Origin: a bacterium
GTDB taxonomy: Bacteria; Planctomycetota; Planctomycetia; Pirellulales; Pirellulaceae
Reading direction: 5' to 3'
DNA length: 64,000 nt
Assembly (NCBI GenBank): GCA_030430075.1
Contig: JAUIGN010000034.1
Location: forward strand, 20,511 to 84,510
A program made the position numbers and the translations under genes. The notes beneath the pieces are model-generated. The model was not told the DNA's origin, ran no database searches, and was given only the letters and a program-made list of their open reading frames with translations. Below, piece by piece: positions 17,969-26,924 of the stretch. Position 1 is the stretch's first letter. Every line of letters starts with the position of its first letter.

Positions 17969-18290
17969 GACTCGCGATGCGATACCTCGACTTGAAGACG
18001 TGACGCGCGAAGATTCCAGCGGCCCTCATTCTAGCGAGGCAGTGCCCCAAACCAATAGCCAGCGATCGCTTGCGACACGGTGGCCCGCCCGCCATGGGTC
18101 ACGAGCCCAAATCATTCGTCATCCGGAGGGCATGAGAGCGGCTCGCGCATCAGCCGTTGGGCGTTCGCCCCGGTTCCTTTGAAGACAGAGCAACCCGGGG
18201 GGTAACGCGTTCCGGCTGAGAGGCGCTGTGCTGCTGGTGAGTTCACTGCAGATGCCTGCGTGCCGTGCGCACCTGTCGAGAGACACACCG
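17969..18290. other. Intergenic region with family B repeat
   Basis: The 322-bp gap between two minus-strand genes holds family B copy 2 (18150-18220). No gene or RNA is recognisable in the rest. Confidence 0.5.
18150..18220 (+). repeat. Family B two-hairpin repeat, copy 2
   Basis: The first hairpin is perfect here (GGGCG-TT-CGCCC, within CAGCCGTTGGGCGTTCGCCC). It is followed by CGGTTCCTTTGAAGACAGAG and the terminal AACGCGTTCCGGCTGAG. Confidence 0.75.
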
Positions 18291-18566
18291 CTAGCCGAGG
18301 CGTGACGGAGACGGCAGTTCGCTGGGAACGACGAACGAAACCGAGACGTTGGGCTTCCCTTCGCTCGTGTTCCACCACGGATAGTTGCCCCACAGGGTCA
18401 ACTCCTGATAGAGGAGCACGCAGGCCGTGACCAGGCAGAAGAAGGCAATCACCAGCATCACCGTGTAGACGCTAAGCTTCTGTTTCTGTGTGGGGGCGTC
18501 CATCTGCGGTTGCTCGCCCACCGTCGGCTGCGGCGAAAAGGCGTCAGCTGAGTTTGGTTGCGACAC
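18291..18566 (-). CDS. Small single-pass membrane protein
   Basis: The protein has about 91 residues. A hydrophilic N-terminus leads to one membrane segment (VYTVMLVIAFFCLVTACVLL) and a short C-terminal tail rich in W, P and S. The GTG at 18566 is preferred because AGAAAGG lies 5 bases before it; an in-frame GTG at 18572 touches the same site and is too close. The start lies inside the last codons of the upstream coiled-coil gene, so the two are probably translated together and may form one complex. No family is recognised. Confidence 0.7.
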   Translation of the reverse strand: MSQPNSADAFSPQPTVGEQPQMDAPTQKQKLSVYTVMLVIAFFCLVTACVLLYQELTLWGNYPWWNTSEGKPNVSVSFVVPSELPSPSRLG

Positions 18567-19377
18567 GGTCACCTTTCTTAATAATGCCCCGACGGAACTC
18601 CGGAATGATCTTGGCGACGGCGCGATCCGGCTTGACCATCACAATCTCAACCCGGCCGACATACGTGTTCTTCCGATAGACCTCCATCAGATGGTTCTTG
18701 CGCAAACCATCGTCCGACCCGATCGAAATCTCGACGAGGTCGTTGTCGTTGACCGCAGTGACCAGCCCGTCGACGCGGGGCGGTCGACCATCAATGGGTG
18801 TGTCGACGCTGATTTCGTACCGTCGCATGACCTTGGCCATCTTGCCGTTCTGCACGAGCAACATGTCGTGTTGCTCTTGCAAGGTCCGCAAGTTGCCTTC
18901 ACCCCGATTGAGGTCGTCGGTCAATTGCACCACTTGATTGAAGAAGTCGTCCCGTTCCTGCTGAGCGGTACGGATTTCTGTCCGCAGCCCTTCGTTCTCG
19001 TCACGCAACGAGTTCAGAATGGTCACGTTGCGGGCATGTGATTCGACCAGCGTGCCGTGAGCCGCCTGCAGGTCCGTGTACTCCTGCTCGCGACGCTGCA
19101 AGGCATCGTCCAGTTGCTCCTGACGTGCCTGGCCGGCAGCCAGGGCAAATCGTCGAGCGGCCTGCTCGAGTGCGATCTGATCCTTGGCTCGGCTGATTTC
19201 TGTACGCAATTCGCTGTTGGTTTTCGACAGTTCCTCGATCTGGGCCTTCAAACCGTCCGGTTCAACCACCATGTCCCGCCAGTTTCGATGCGTTGCGAAG
19301 ACGGTGACGGCGAGCATCATGAACGCAATGCTCATGATCAAAACCAGCACGGTAAAGATCTTGCCAACAAGAGTCAT
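18544..19377 (-). CDS. Membrane-anchored coiled-coil protein
   Basis: The 277-residue protein has an N-terminal membrane anchor (FTVLVLIMSIAFMMLAVTVF) and then about 130 residues of heptad-rich coiled coil with many E, Q, R and L (EELSKTNSELRTEISRAKD onward). The C-terminal 90 residues form a compact beta-rich domain (VDGLVTAVNDNDLVEISIGSDDGL). That domain resembles the OB/beta-barrel end of MreC-like or similar planctomycete cell-envelope proteins, but no firm family is assigned. A sigma-70-like promoter lies about 140 bp upstream. The 3' end overlaps the small TM protein gene. A structural envelope role is an inference. Confidence 0.75.
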   Translation of the reverse strand: MTLVGKIFTVLVLIMSIAFMMLAVTVFATHRNWRDMVVEPDGLKAQIEELSKTNSELRTEISRAKDQIALEQAARRFALAAGQARQEQLDDALQRREQEYTDLQAAHGTLVESHARNVTILNSLRDENEGLRTEIRTAQQERDDFFNQVVQLTDDLNRGEGNLRTLQEQHDMLLVQNGKMAKVMRRYEISVDTPIDGRPPRVDGLVTAVNDNDLVEISIGSDDGLRKNHLMEVYRKNTYVGRVEIVMVKPDRAVAKIIPEFRRGIIKKGDRVATKLS

Positions 19378-19696
19378 GTCGTTTGATCCTCTAGCTGAAC
19401 GATGAAAACGCGACTTGAATCCAGACGCCGAGCGGCACTCAAGATCAAAGGACGGTTTGCCTATCCGGGGAGACGATTCCCGGTGATCGAATCATCCCGG
19501 GTTACGCAGAAATGCCAGTATAATTTCGGTAAATCCCAGGTGTCAACGAAAACTAGTAAAATGGGGGTCTGGCAGGGAATGGGTGGCCCGCACAATCGGG
19601 GCGACGTGTCCCAGCCGGGTCCGGCGACGCGTCGCTCTTTCTGAAAGTAGCCTGCAAACGGACCCGCTGTGAGAAGATTCGCGGCATTTTCCGCAA
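19378..19696. other. AT-richer intergenic region carrying the promoter for the coiled-coil gene
   Basis: This 319-bp gap lies between the lnt stop and the coiled-coil gene start. Its central part is clearly AT-richer than the neighbouring genes and contains the promoter at 19517-19546. No coding sequence is supported. Confidence 0.5.
19517..19546 (-). promoter_or_regulatory. Sigma-70-like promoter
   Basis: On the minus strand a perfect -35 box TTGACA (19546-19541) is separated by 18 bp from a near-consensus -10 box TATACT (19522-19517). It points at the coiled-coil protein gene that starts at 19377, which would leave a 5' leader of roughly 130 bases. Confidence 0.7.
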
Positions 19697-21493
19697 TTAT
19701 TCCCGCTGGGCCGCGCGGCGCGGATCCACACCGGAAGCGGCGCCCGCCGCCCCGCTCGGTGATGATCCGATTGCCGGCCTGAACCACTGCGCGGCCAGCA
19801 ACAGGAGGCAGGTGACCAGGCAGAGGCCGGCCGGCAGGTCGCCCCAGGCCTGATAGCCACTCCAGCGACCGTCCGGACGTACGTCGGCGATGATCACTCC
19901 ATTGCCTCTTCGGGGCCCGCGGTCGCGGATGATTCCTGAGCCGTCAATCCAGCAGGAGATGCCGGCATTGGCCGCAACCAGGACCGGGCGGCGCAGTTCG
20001 ACGGCCCGGAAGACGGTTGCCGAGAACTGATGCTCCAGGATGCTCGAACCAAAAAACCAGCCATCGTGAGTGACGTTGACCAGCACGTCCGGACTGGTGT
20101 CCCGTTCGGTCAACTCGACCACCTGCCGGCGGATCAAGTGCGGCACGGTACTTTCGAAGCAGATGCTGGGCGCCATGGTCAGGCCTGCCACCTGAAAGGC
20201 TTCCGCCTGCCGGCCAGGGGTGATTCCCTGGTGCATGGGTGTGTACTGATAGATCAGCGGCAGCTGGTCGCCGAACGGAATGTATTCTCCGAACATCACC
20301 GGGTGCATCTTGTAGTAGCGTCCAGCCAGCGTGCCCTGCGGATCGATCAGCAGGGCCGAATTGTAGATGTGCATCCGATCCGCGCCGAAGCGAATGGTTT
20401 CGGTGCCGACCAGCAGATGAATGTCGAGCGTTTCAAAATCTCCGTCGCGCCACAATTGGTTGGTTCTCTGAGCCACTCGTTCGACCTTGTCGTCAAAGTT
20501 GGCTCGACGCGCCCGGAACCGGTTTGTGAATTCCTCGCGGGTGAGCGGGATGTCGGGCGGCAGGAAAAAATCCTCGTCGCACTGGACTTCCGGGTTGTTT
20601 TCGGAGAATACGGATTCCGGCCAGACAATCAGATCCAGTTCGGGATCTGCTTCGCGGGTCTTTACGGTCGCCTGCCAATACTGTTCAAAGGCGTCGACCT
20701 GTTGGGAGGCGTTGGCGGCAAACTTGGTATCGATCACACGTTGGATGAGGGCGACGCGCAACCCGGTTGGCGAGGAGTCGACGGCGGCCGATGTCGGCGA
20801 GGCACCGGCTTCGTGCGCCGGTGCCGTTGCCAGGCGGAACTGTCCGTAGGCCAGGGCGACCGAGATGGCCGCCAGCAGCGGCGCGAGCGGCCAGATCGCG
20901 GCCGGCCGGCCCTGCAGGCGAATCATCCGCGCGGCGCAGGCGGCGACCAGCATGATCAGAAAGCTGACCAGGTAGGCGCCACCCACATCGGCGATCTGAA
21001 TGAGTGACGTCCATTCCACCTGAGTATGGGCCAGCAGCCCCATCGCAAAACCGGTCAGGATCCGCCCGCGCAATAATTCAAGCCCTGTCCAGATTACGGG
21101 AAGGGTCACAACGAGCGGGATACCGAAGCGGTGCACGGCAAGCCGCGCCAGACCGACAAAGGCAGGCAGGTAGACCGCCAAATACGAAGAAAGGGCCAGC
21201 CAACCCAGGTAGTTGGCCGGGTGGGCCAGGCGAATACCCTGCAGGTAGGCCAGCCAAAACATCAGGCTGGAGGCCCAGATTGCCAGGTACGGTCGCCGGC
21301 CGGGCAACTGGCCGAGGCGGATCAGGACCCCCCAGGGGATTGGTGCCAGCCATGCCAGCCAGGTCCATTGCAAGGGCGCAAAGGCGGCCCACAACAGGCC
21401 GCTCCCGGCGAAGCTCAGGGCGAAGGTGGAACGCCAGATCGGTGTTTCCATGAGCGTGCTAGCGGCTGTTGAGCTGGGGGGGCTGCTGGTCAT
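19697..21493 (-). CDS. lnt: Apolipoprotein N-acyltransferase
   Basis: The 598-residue inner-membrane enzyme transfers a third acyl chain from phospholipid to the N-terminal cysteine of lipoproteins. An N-terminal bundle of about six to seven membrane segments (residues 22-220) is followed by a periplasmic nitrilase-like domain with the triad Glu293 (VWPES), Lys395 (YYKMHP) and Cys445 (SICFEST), then a last membrane helix (GLCLVTCLLLLAAQW). It is slightly longer than the E. coli protein (512) because of a linker at 225-245. The true start may be Met15 (METPIWRS), since the first 14 residues are Ser/Thr-rich. It implies triacylated lipoproteins and a Gram-negative-type envelope. Confidence 0.93.
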   Translation of the reverse strand: MTSSPPSSTAASTLMETPIWRSTFALSFAGSGLLWAAFAPLQWTWLAWLAPIPWGVLIRLGQLPGRRPYLAIWASSLMFWLAYLQGIRLAHPANYLGWLALSSYLAVYLPAFVGLARLAVHRFGIPLVVTLPVIWTGLELLRGRILTGFAMGLLAHTQVEWTSLIQIADVGGAYLVSFLIMLVAACAARMIRLQGRPAAIWPLAPLLAAISVALAYGQFRLATAPAHEAGASPTSAAVDSSPTGLRVALIQRVIDTKFAANASQQVDAFEQYWQATVKTREADPELDLIVWPESVFSENNPEVQCDEDFFLPPDIPLTREEFTNRFRARRANFDDKVERVAQRTNQLWRDGDFETLDIHLLVGTETIRFGADRMHIYNSALLIDPQGTLAGRYYKMHPVMFGEYIPFGDQLPLIYQYTPMHQGITPGRQAEAFQVAGLTMAPSICFESTVPHLIRRQVVELTERDTSPDVLVNVTHDGWFFGSSILEHQFSATVFRAVELRRPVLVAANAGISCWIDGSGIIRDRGPRRGNGVIIADVRPDGRWSGYQAWGDLPAGLCLVTCLLLLAAQWFRPAIGSSPSGAAGAASGVDPRRAAQRE

Positions 21494-22068
21494 ATCGGTC
21501 AGGTATAGAGGAACCGCCGCCAGGGAGCCAGATCATCAGGCATGACCCTTCCACAAGCCACGGTCGACCGTCGACGGGCCGATCCAGACTTCCCCGGTTC
21601 CGAACGTCCGTAGGTCATGCTTTGCATGACATCCCGTACGATCCATTCCGGACGGTCACTGGATTCGAATTGCACGCTGTTGGGGCCTGTCATGACGTCC
21701 GCGTTAAATTACCCCCCCACTGTATCTCGACGTCAGGAACACGCTCAGTGCGGCGGCGTATCGATTCCAGGCTCGCTACCCACCCTGGCGGCGTGCATGG
21801 CCGGGCCGAATTGTTGACCACGCAGGCAGCCGTTTTTTGTTTGACTCGCCGACCCCACCGGCATAGGCTGACAGGCGTCGCCGGTTGAAATTCTTGATTC
21901 TCCATCCGCTCCCGGCGATGCAGCGCGTTCGGCTCAAAATGATTGCTTCTGGGGCAACGTAACTTTCACGTCCGTCACGAAGCGAAGAACGCAACATGCT
22001 CGCAGTGGCGAGTTGCCGGCGGCAGAATCGCCCACCGTGTGACGGCGTGTGCATCAAAGGAGGATGTC
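21494..22068. other. Divergent intergenic region with family C repeat
   Basis: The 575-bp region lies between lnt (minus) and the hemerythrin-like gene (plus). It carries family C copy 3 (21596-21633). The right end holds a strong ribosome-binding site (AAAGGAGG) for the next gene. No gene or RNA is recognised. Confidence 0.5.
21596..21633 (-). repeat. Family C hairpin repeat, copy 3
   Basis: Read on the minus strand: GTCATGC-AAA-GCATGAC, then CTACGGACGTTCGGAACC. The stem is perfect, as in copies 1 and 2; only the loop differs. Confidence 0.75.
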
Positions 22069-22551
22069 ATGGCGATCGCGAACACGACGTCGACAGTCAC
22101 GGTGAATGCGGCCTTTCTGAAAGAGATCAAGGACGTCAATGAGGATCTCTGGCAGCTCGTTGCGGAACTTGGCGAGGTCACCAGCAACCCCTACCTGATC
22201 GGCTCGCGCCGCTATCAGTTCATCGGAATGCTGGAGGACCTGCGAGATCACTTGGCGCTTCACTTTGCGCTGGAGGAAGCCTACGGCTACTTCGACGAAC
22301 CGTTGCAGGTTGATCCCCGGTTTTGCGAGCGTGCGCGGGCGCTTCGCGATGAGCATCGGGCGCTTTACTTGGAGGCTTGCGATCTGATCGACCGGGCGAT
22401 GCAGTTGCACGACGGGCGCGACATGCGTTCCCTGGCCCAATCGCTGGTCATCGAATATGCTGAATTTTCGACCCGCCTGTTGGAGCACGAGCAAGCGGAG
22501 AATGCCTTGATCCAGGAGGAATGGGATCAAGACATTGGTGTAGGAGATTGA
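22069..22551 (+). CDS. Hemerythrin-like (HHE) domain protein
   Basis: The 160-residue all-helical protein has candidate iron ligands His61 and His65 (HLALHFALEE), Glu69, His96 (RDEHRALY) and His140/Glu141 (LLEHEQAENALI). This fits the four-helix HHE cation-binding fold that binds a di-iron centre for oxygen, NO or iron handling. The start at 22069 has an excellent AAAGGAGG 6 bases upstream. A response regulator gene starts 45 bp downstream on the same strand, suggesting one transcript. The exact ligand and role are not shown. Confidence 0.78.
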   Translation: MAIANTTSTVTVNAAFLKEIKDVNEDLWQLVAELGEVTSNPYLIGSRRYQFIGMLEDLRDHLALHFALEEAYGYFDEPLQVDPRFCERARALRDEHRALYLEACDLIDRAMQLHDGRDMRSLAQSLVIEYAEFSTRLLEHEQAENALIQEEWDQDIGVGD

Positions 22552-22595
22552 GCGTTCGTCGTTTGGCGGCATTGCCCATGGGGGAGTTCCAGGTC

Positions 22596-23063
22596 ATGGA
22601 AAGTAACCAGGTCGTGGACAGGAAACTGATTGGTCGACCCATGGAGATCCTGTTGGTCGAAGACGGGCTGATGGACGCGCGGGTTACCATTGAAGCGCTC
22701 ACGAACAACGACATCAAGCACCGGCTGACCCTTGTCCGCGACGGCGAAGAGGCGATGGACTTTCTCCTGCAGCGAGGCCGCTTCGCACAGGCACCACGCC
22801 CCGACCTGATCTTGCTGGACCTGATGCTCCCCAAGAAAAGCGGCATGGATGTGCTCAGCGACATCCGTGGTGACATGTCGCTCAAGAGTATTCCGGTCGT
22901 CGTGTTGACGGCGTCGGAAGTCGGCGAAGATCGTGAGCGATGCCAGTTAATGGACGTCAACAGTTTCATCCACAAGCCGGTCAACCTGGCGAAGTTTCTC
23001 TCGGTCGTCAAACAACTCAAGAAGTACTGGATGGACGACGTGATCCTGCCGACCGTCGAGTAG
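22596..23063 (+). CDS. CheY-like single-domain response regulator (Rcp1 type)
   Basis: The 155-residue protein is a receiver domain only. Acidic pocket Glu22-Asp23 (LLVEDG), phospho-acceptor Asp75 (LILLDLMLPKKSG), Thr105 (VVVLTAS) and Lys127 (FIHKPVN) are all present. The L-M-L-P-K-x-x-G pattern and C-terminal helix YWMDDVILP match Rcp1-like regulators partnered with phytochrome or hybrid kinases. GGGGAG precedes Met at 22596. No output domain and no kinase lie nearby, so its partner is encoded elsewhere. It is likely co-transcribed with the hemerythrin-like gene. Confidence 0.9.
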   Translation: MESNQVVDRKLIGRPMEILLVEDGLMDARVTIEALTNNDIKHRLTLVRDGEEAMDFLLQRGRFAQAPRPDLILLDLMLPKKSGMDVLSDIRGDMSLKSIPVVVLTASEVGEDRERCQLMDVNSFIHKPVNLAKFLSVVKQLKKYWMDDVILPTVE

Positions 23064-23180
23064 CAGGCGGCGGTCGTCCGGTTGGTTGCCAGGGCAGCCG
23101 TGCGGTTTATTGCCAAGGCAGCCGTGCGGAGTAGCGCCGCAGCGACGATTCACCTTGGGCGTCCATTTCCGGCCGCGGCC

Positions 23181-24644
23181 TCAGCCCTTGATCACGCCGA
23201 TCGGCCGCATGCGGGCGACCTTGGCTGCCAGGTTGGCATGATGGACGACGTCGACCACGGTGTTGACGTCCTTATAGGCATCCGGCTGTTCTTCGGCGAG
23301 CCCCCGCCAGCCGCGGGCCCGCGCCACCACGCCTCGAGCGGCCAATTCCTGGTCGATCCGCCGGCCCTTGGCCTGCCGCACGGCTTGCGTGCGGCTCATC
23401 TTCCGCCCGGCCCCATGGCAGGCGGTCCCGAAGGTCTGCTCCATACTGCCCGCCTGCCCGACCAACACCCAACTGGCTCGACCCATGTCACCCGGGATCA
23501 GCACCGGCTGCCCGATCTTCTGATAGACGTCGGGGACTTCCTTGTGGTGGGGCGGAAAGGCCCGCGTGGCACCCTTGCGATGGACCCACACGCGCCGCCG
23601 TCTGCCCCCCAGCGCGTGCGTCTCCAGTTTGGCGATGTTGTGCGCCACATCGTAAACCAGGTTCATCTGCAAGGACTGCCAGGACCGCCCGAAGACCTCC
23701 GCGAAGACATCGCGTGCCTGCGCCATCAGCAATTGTCGATTGCACCACGCGTAGTTCGCCGCGGCGCACATCGCGCCCAGATACTGCTCTCCCTCGGGGC
23801 TCTCAATCGGGGCACAGGCCAGTTGACGGTCGGGTAGTTCGATGCCGTATTTTTCCGGTACGCCCCGTAGTTGTTTGAGTGCGTCATCGCAAACCTGGTA
23901 GCCCAGTCCCCGCGAGCCGGAATGGATCATCACACAAACCATGTCCTTGTGCAGGCCCATGGCCGCCGCGGCCACGTCGTCGAAGATGGCATCCACGACC
24001 TGAACTTCCAGGAAGTGGTTGCCCGAGCCGAGCGTTCCGCATTGTCCCGACCCGCGTTCCATGGCCCGATCGCTGACTGCTTCCGGGACAGCTCCCGCCA
24101 AACAGCCACCTGCTTCGGTGTGATCCAGGTCTCCAGCGGTCGTCAGGCCCCGGTCCTGCAAGCAGGCCGGACCGAGTTGCATCAGTTGGGCGAGCTCGCG
24201 CCGGTTGAACTTGTACTTGCCGCCCCGGCCGACACCCGCCGGCACGTTGCGGAACAGCCGGTCGACCAGTTCCACCAGGTGCGGCTTGACCTCCTGGTAG
24301 TCCAGGTTGGAACGCACCAGGCGGACGCCGCAGTTGATGTCGTAGCCGACACCCCCTGGCGAAATGACACCCCCTTCTTCCGGATCGGTCGCACAGACGC
24401 CGCCGATACAAAAGCCATAGCCCCAGTGAATGTCCGGCATTGCCAGGCTGGCGTGCTGGATACCGGGCAGGAACGCCACGTTGGCGACCTGTTCCGGAGC
24501 CTGGTCCCCCTTGATCTGATCCAGCATCGCTTCGCTGGCATAGATCAATCCGTCGACCCGCATTCCTTTCTTGTAGCTCTTGGGAATGCGCCAACAGCAA
24601 TCGTTGACGCGTTCCAGCGGCCCGTGGAAGCCCGGCTTGCTCAT
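23181..24644 (-). CDS. rtcB: RNA-splicing/repair ligase RtcB
   Basis: The 487-residue GTP- and Mn-dependent ligase joins 2',3'-cyclic phosphate or 3'-phosphate RNA ends to 5'-OH ends. Motifs present are PDIHWGYGF, the metal cysteine in DINCGVRL, GSGNHFLEVQ, HSGSRGLG and the guanylylated-histidine region CHGAGRKMSR. It is normal in length. Archease lies directly upstream on the same strand (130-bp gap), the partner that resets RtcB for multiple turnover, so an RNA repair or RNA ligation unit is supported. No RtcR/RtcA or tRNA gene is nearby. Confidence 0.95.
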   Translation of the reverse strand: MSKPGFHGPLERVNDCCWRIPKSYKKGMRVDGLIYASEAMLDQIKGDQAPEQVANVAFLPGIQHASLAMPDIHWGYGFCIGGVCATDPEEGGVISPGGVGYDINCGVRLVRSNLDYQEVKPHLVELVDRLFRNVPAGVGRGGKYKFNRRELAQLMQLGPACLQDRGLTTAGDLDHTEAGGCLAGAVPEAVSDRAMERGSGQCGTLGSGNHFLEVQVVDAIFDDVAAAAMGLHKDMVCVMIHSGSRGLGYQVCDDALKQLRGVPEKYGIELPDRQLACAPIESPEGEQYLGAMCAAANYAWCNRQLLMAQARDVFAEVFGRSWQSLQMNLVYDVAHNIAKLETHALGGRRRRVWVHRKGATRAFPPHHKEVPDVYQKIGQPVLIPGDMGRASWVLVGQAGSMEQTFGTACHGAGRKMSRTQAVRQAKGRRIDQELAARGVVARARGWRGLAEEQPDAYKDVNTVVDVVHHANLAAKVARMRPIGVIKG

Positions 24645-24774
24645 GGTTGATTTCCTGTTGTTTCGCTAAATGCACTCCTGCGGTGCCGGGCCTGCTTGTG
24701 GCGAACCGCCGCGTGCGGTCCCGATGAGAATTCCCGGCGGCCGTTGATTGGGGAGTGTTGGTACGGCGTCCGTT

Positions 24775-25185
24775 TCAAATGTCGACAATCACTTCCGCCA
24801 GCCAATGATCTGCTTTGCGCTCGAGGGTCAATCCATGGTACGTGATCGCTTTCACTTCGTGGTCCATGTCGTGGCGAGAGAATTCCATGCGTTCTCCGCG
24901 ACAGGTGGCGGTCAGGCCGTCGCGATCGAACCGGATCGTGAAGTCGGTCAACAAGAGCTGCTCTGCGTCGAATTGATACAGCAGCTCGTTCAACCAGTCG
25001 AAGAGCAAATACTCCCGGTCGTCTCCCTCGATGCGAATCACTTTCTCCTGGACCGGTTTGACCTGTTCAAGGTTCGTGACAATCAAGGAAACCAGGCCCC
25101 GGGCCGCGTCTGCGAACAGGTCCTCCAACGAGCCTGCTCGAACTCGGATCCCCACGTCCGCCGTATGCGCGAAAACTTCATACAT
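24775..25185 (-). CDS. Archease
   Basis: The protein has 136 residues. The family signature is HTADVGIRVRAGSLEDLFADAARGL near the N-terminus. It continues with DREYLLFDWLNELLYQFDAEQLL, a central F-R-G-E-R region and the C-terminal KAITYHGLTL strand. Archease promotes guanylylation and turnover of RtcB, encoded just downstream on the same strand. Start 25185 (Met before YEVFAHTAD) is chosen from the family N-terminus; an upstream Met at 25221 adds 12 basic residues. The gene is divergent from pgk with 159 bp between. Confidence 0.93.
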   Translation of the reverse strand: MYEVFAHTADVGIRVRAGSLEDLFADAARGLVSLIVTNLEQVKPVQEKVIRIEGDDREYLLFDWLNELLYQFDAEQLLLTDFTIRFDRDGLTATCRGERMEFSRHDMDHEVKAITYHGLTLERKADHWLAEVIVDI

Positions 25186-25344
25186 AGCGGAGATTCTTGG
25201 CCTCCAACGCTGGCGGGTCAAGTGCCGCCGGGACGCCTCGCAGGACCGGTCCGCCGGCCCTGGTCACTTGCTCGAGCGACCGGTATAACGAAGTCCGGTT
25301 GCGATGAAGCCAGTTTCGCCTCAGAGAACATGATCGAGAATACG

Positions 25345-26538
25345 ATGGCCAAGAAGACGATTGCGGATGTGGATGTCGCCGGCAAGACGGTGTTGATGCG
25401 GGTCGATTTTAACGTGCCCCTGGATGCCGATCGAAACATCACGGACGACGGCCGGATCCGCGGCGCGCTGCCGTCGATCAAGTCGGTCCTCGAACGGGGC
25501 GGCAAGCTGATCCTCATGAGTCACCTGGGGCGCCCTTCCGGCGGCGGTGGCGATGCCGATGCCAAGTTCAGCCTCCTGCCGGCCGCCAAACACCTCAGCA
25601 AGCTGTTGGATCAGCCGGTGGCATTCACCCGTGACGTCGGCGGCAGTGATACACAGGCGAAAGCCGCCCTGCTCAACAACGGCGATGTGATGCTGATCGA
25701 GAATCTTCGCTTCGATCCGCGTGAAAAGAAGAACGATCCGGAGTTTGCTCGGCAGCTAGCCGCCTTCGGCGACGTCTACTGCAACGATGCCTTCGGGACC
25801 TGCCAGAACCTCGATGCCTCCATGGTTGGTGTCCCGCAGGCCATGGGCGATCAGCCCAAGGTGATCGGCTTCCTGGTCGAGAAAGAGATTCACTTTCTGA
25901 GCAGCGCCATTGAAACGCCCGAACGCCCGTTTGTCGCGATCCTGGGCGGCGCCAAGGTTTCCGACAAGATCAATGTGATCAAGAAGCTGCTCACGATTTG
26001 CGATCGCGTGCTGATTGGCGGGGCGATGGCGTATACATTCTCGCTGGCCGAGGGTGGTCAGGTCGGTAACAGCCTGGTCGAGCCGGATAAGGTGGATCTG
26101 GCCAAGGAACTGCTCGCCAGCGGCGGCGACAAGCTGATGCTGCCGACCGATACGCATTGCGGCGACGCGTTCTCCGGCGACTGCAACAAGCAGGTCGTGG
26201 CCTCCGGCAAGATCCCCGACGGATTCGAGGGACTGGACATCGGACCGGAGACGGCCAAGGCGTATGCCCAGGTCGTTGCGGGTGCCAAGACCGTGGTCTG
26301 GAACGGCCCGATGGGGGTCTTTGAGATGCCGCCCTTCGATGCAGGGACGCGGGCCGTGGCCCAGGCAATCGCCGACAGCGAAGCGACCAGCATTATTGGT
26401 GGCGGTGACAGCGCAGCAGCCGTGTTGCAGCTGGGCTTCGCCGATCAGGTTTCCCATGTCAGTACAGGTGGTGGTGCCAGCCTGGCGATGCTGGAAGGCA
26501 GGCCGTTCGCTGCCGTCGATCTGCTCGACGAGAAATAG
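25345..26538 (+). CDS. pgk: Phosphoglycerate kinase
   Basis: The 397-residue glycolytic enzyme interconverts 1,3-bisphosphoglycerate and ADP with 3-phosphoglycerate and ATP. The family signature RVDFNVPLD lies at 19-27. SHLGRPSG, ENLRFDPREKKNDPEFA, AILGGAKVSDKI, GGAMAYTF, VWNGPMGVFE and the C-terminal GGGDSAAAV loop are all intact. Met at 25345 (MAKKT) matches the family start; an in-frame Met at 25330 adds five residues, and the frame runs open much further upstream only as antisense of archease. A 57-residue protein gene follows after 120 bp. Confidence 0.96.
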   Translation: MAKKTIADVDVAGKTVLMRVDFNVPLDADRNITDDGRIRGALPSIKSVLERGGKLILMSHLGRPSGGGGDADAKFSLLPAAKHLSKLLDQPVAFTRDVGGSDTQAKAALLNNGDVMLIENLRFDPREKKNDPEFARQLAAFGDVYCNDAFGTCQNLDASMVGVPQAMGDQPKVIGFLVEKEIHFLSSAIETPERPFVAILGGAKVSDKINVIKKLLTICDRVLIGGAMAYTFSLAEGGQVGNSLVEPDKVDLAKELLASGGDKLMLPTDTHCGDAFSGDCNKQVVASGKIPDGFEGLDIGPETAKAYAQVVAGAKTVVWNGPMGVFEMPPFDAGTRAVAQAIADSEATSIIGGGDSAAAVLQLGFADQVSHVSTGGGASLAMLEGRPFAAVDLLDEK

Positions 26539-26658
26539 TCGCGGAGGTTCCCTGGAACGGACCCGCGTCCGCTTCCCCACCCGATTCGAGAATCATTCGG
26601 CACGAGCGCCGCTCGGCCCGCCGTTCCCGCGCTCGAGGCAGCTCCAGAGGAATTCACG

Positions 26659-26832
26659 GTGAAAGAAAAATCTGAATTGCAGCCTATCATCGACGCCATT
26701 CAGAGCGACCAGAGTCCCGTCGGGATGGACGCCGTCTATGTGCATGCCCTGATTCTGGATTCGCTGCAGCGGATCGAAGCACGTCTCGCTCGGATCGAAG
26801 AACGGCTCGACCGCGTCGAGTCGCCAACCTGA
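26659..26832 (+). CDS. Small coiled-coil protein, 57 residues
   Basis: A GTG start at 26659 is preceded by GAGGAA at a good distance and runs 57 codons to TGA. The sequence begins MKEKSELQPIIDAIQSDQSP, and the second half is a clean amphipathic heptad run (LDSLQRIEARLARIEERLDRV) expected to form a coiled-coil oligomer. No cysteine, no membrane segment and no known family. It lies between pgk and a PfpI/DJ-1 gene (92 bp to the next start), all plus strand. The ribosome-binding site and the amphipathic pattern make it a credible real gene despite its size. Confidence 0.65.
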   Translation: MKEKSELQPIIDAIQSDQSPVGMDAVYVHALILDSLQRIEARLARIEERLDRVESPT

Positions 26833-26924
26833 GCCGCCCGACGATGGGCCGGTCCGCCAGCCAGTCGCCGCCCCAGCACCGGGAGAACTGAACCCGCTTT
26901 CATACGACGCAAGGAACTCCGACG

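Noticed and set aside
24748..25344. 199-codon N-terminal extension of phosphoglycerate kinase
   Set aside because: It is antisense to archease and lacks similarity. The pgk family start is at 25345.
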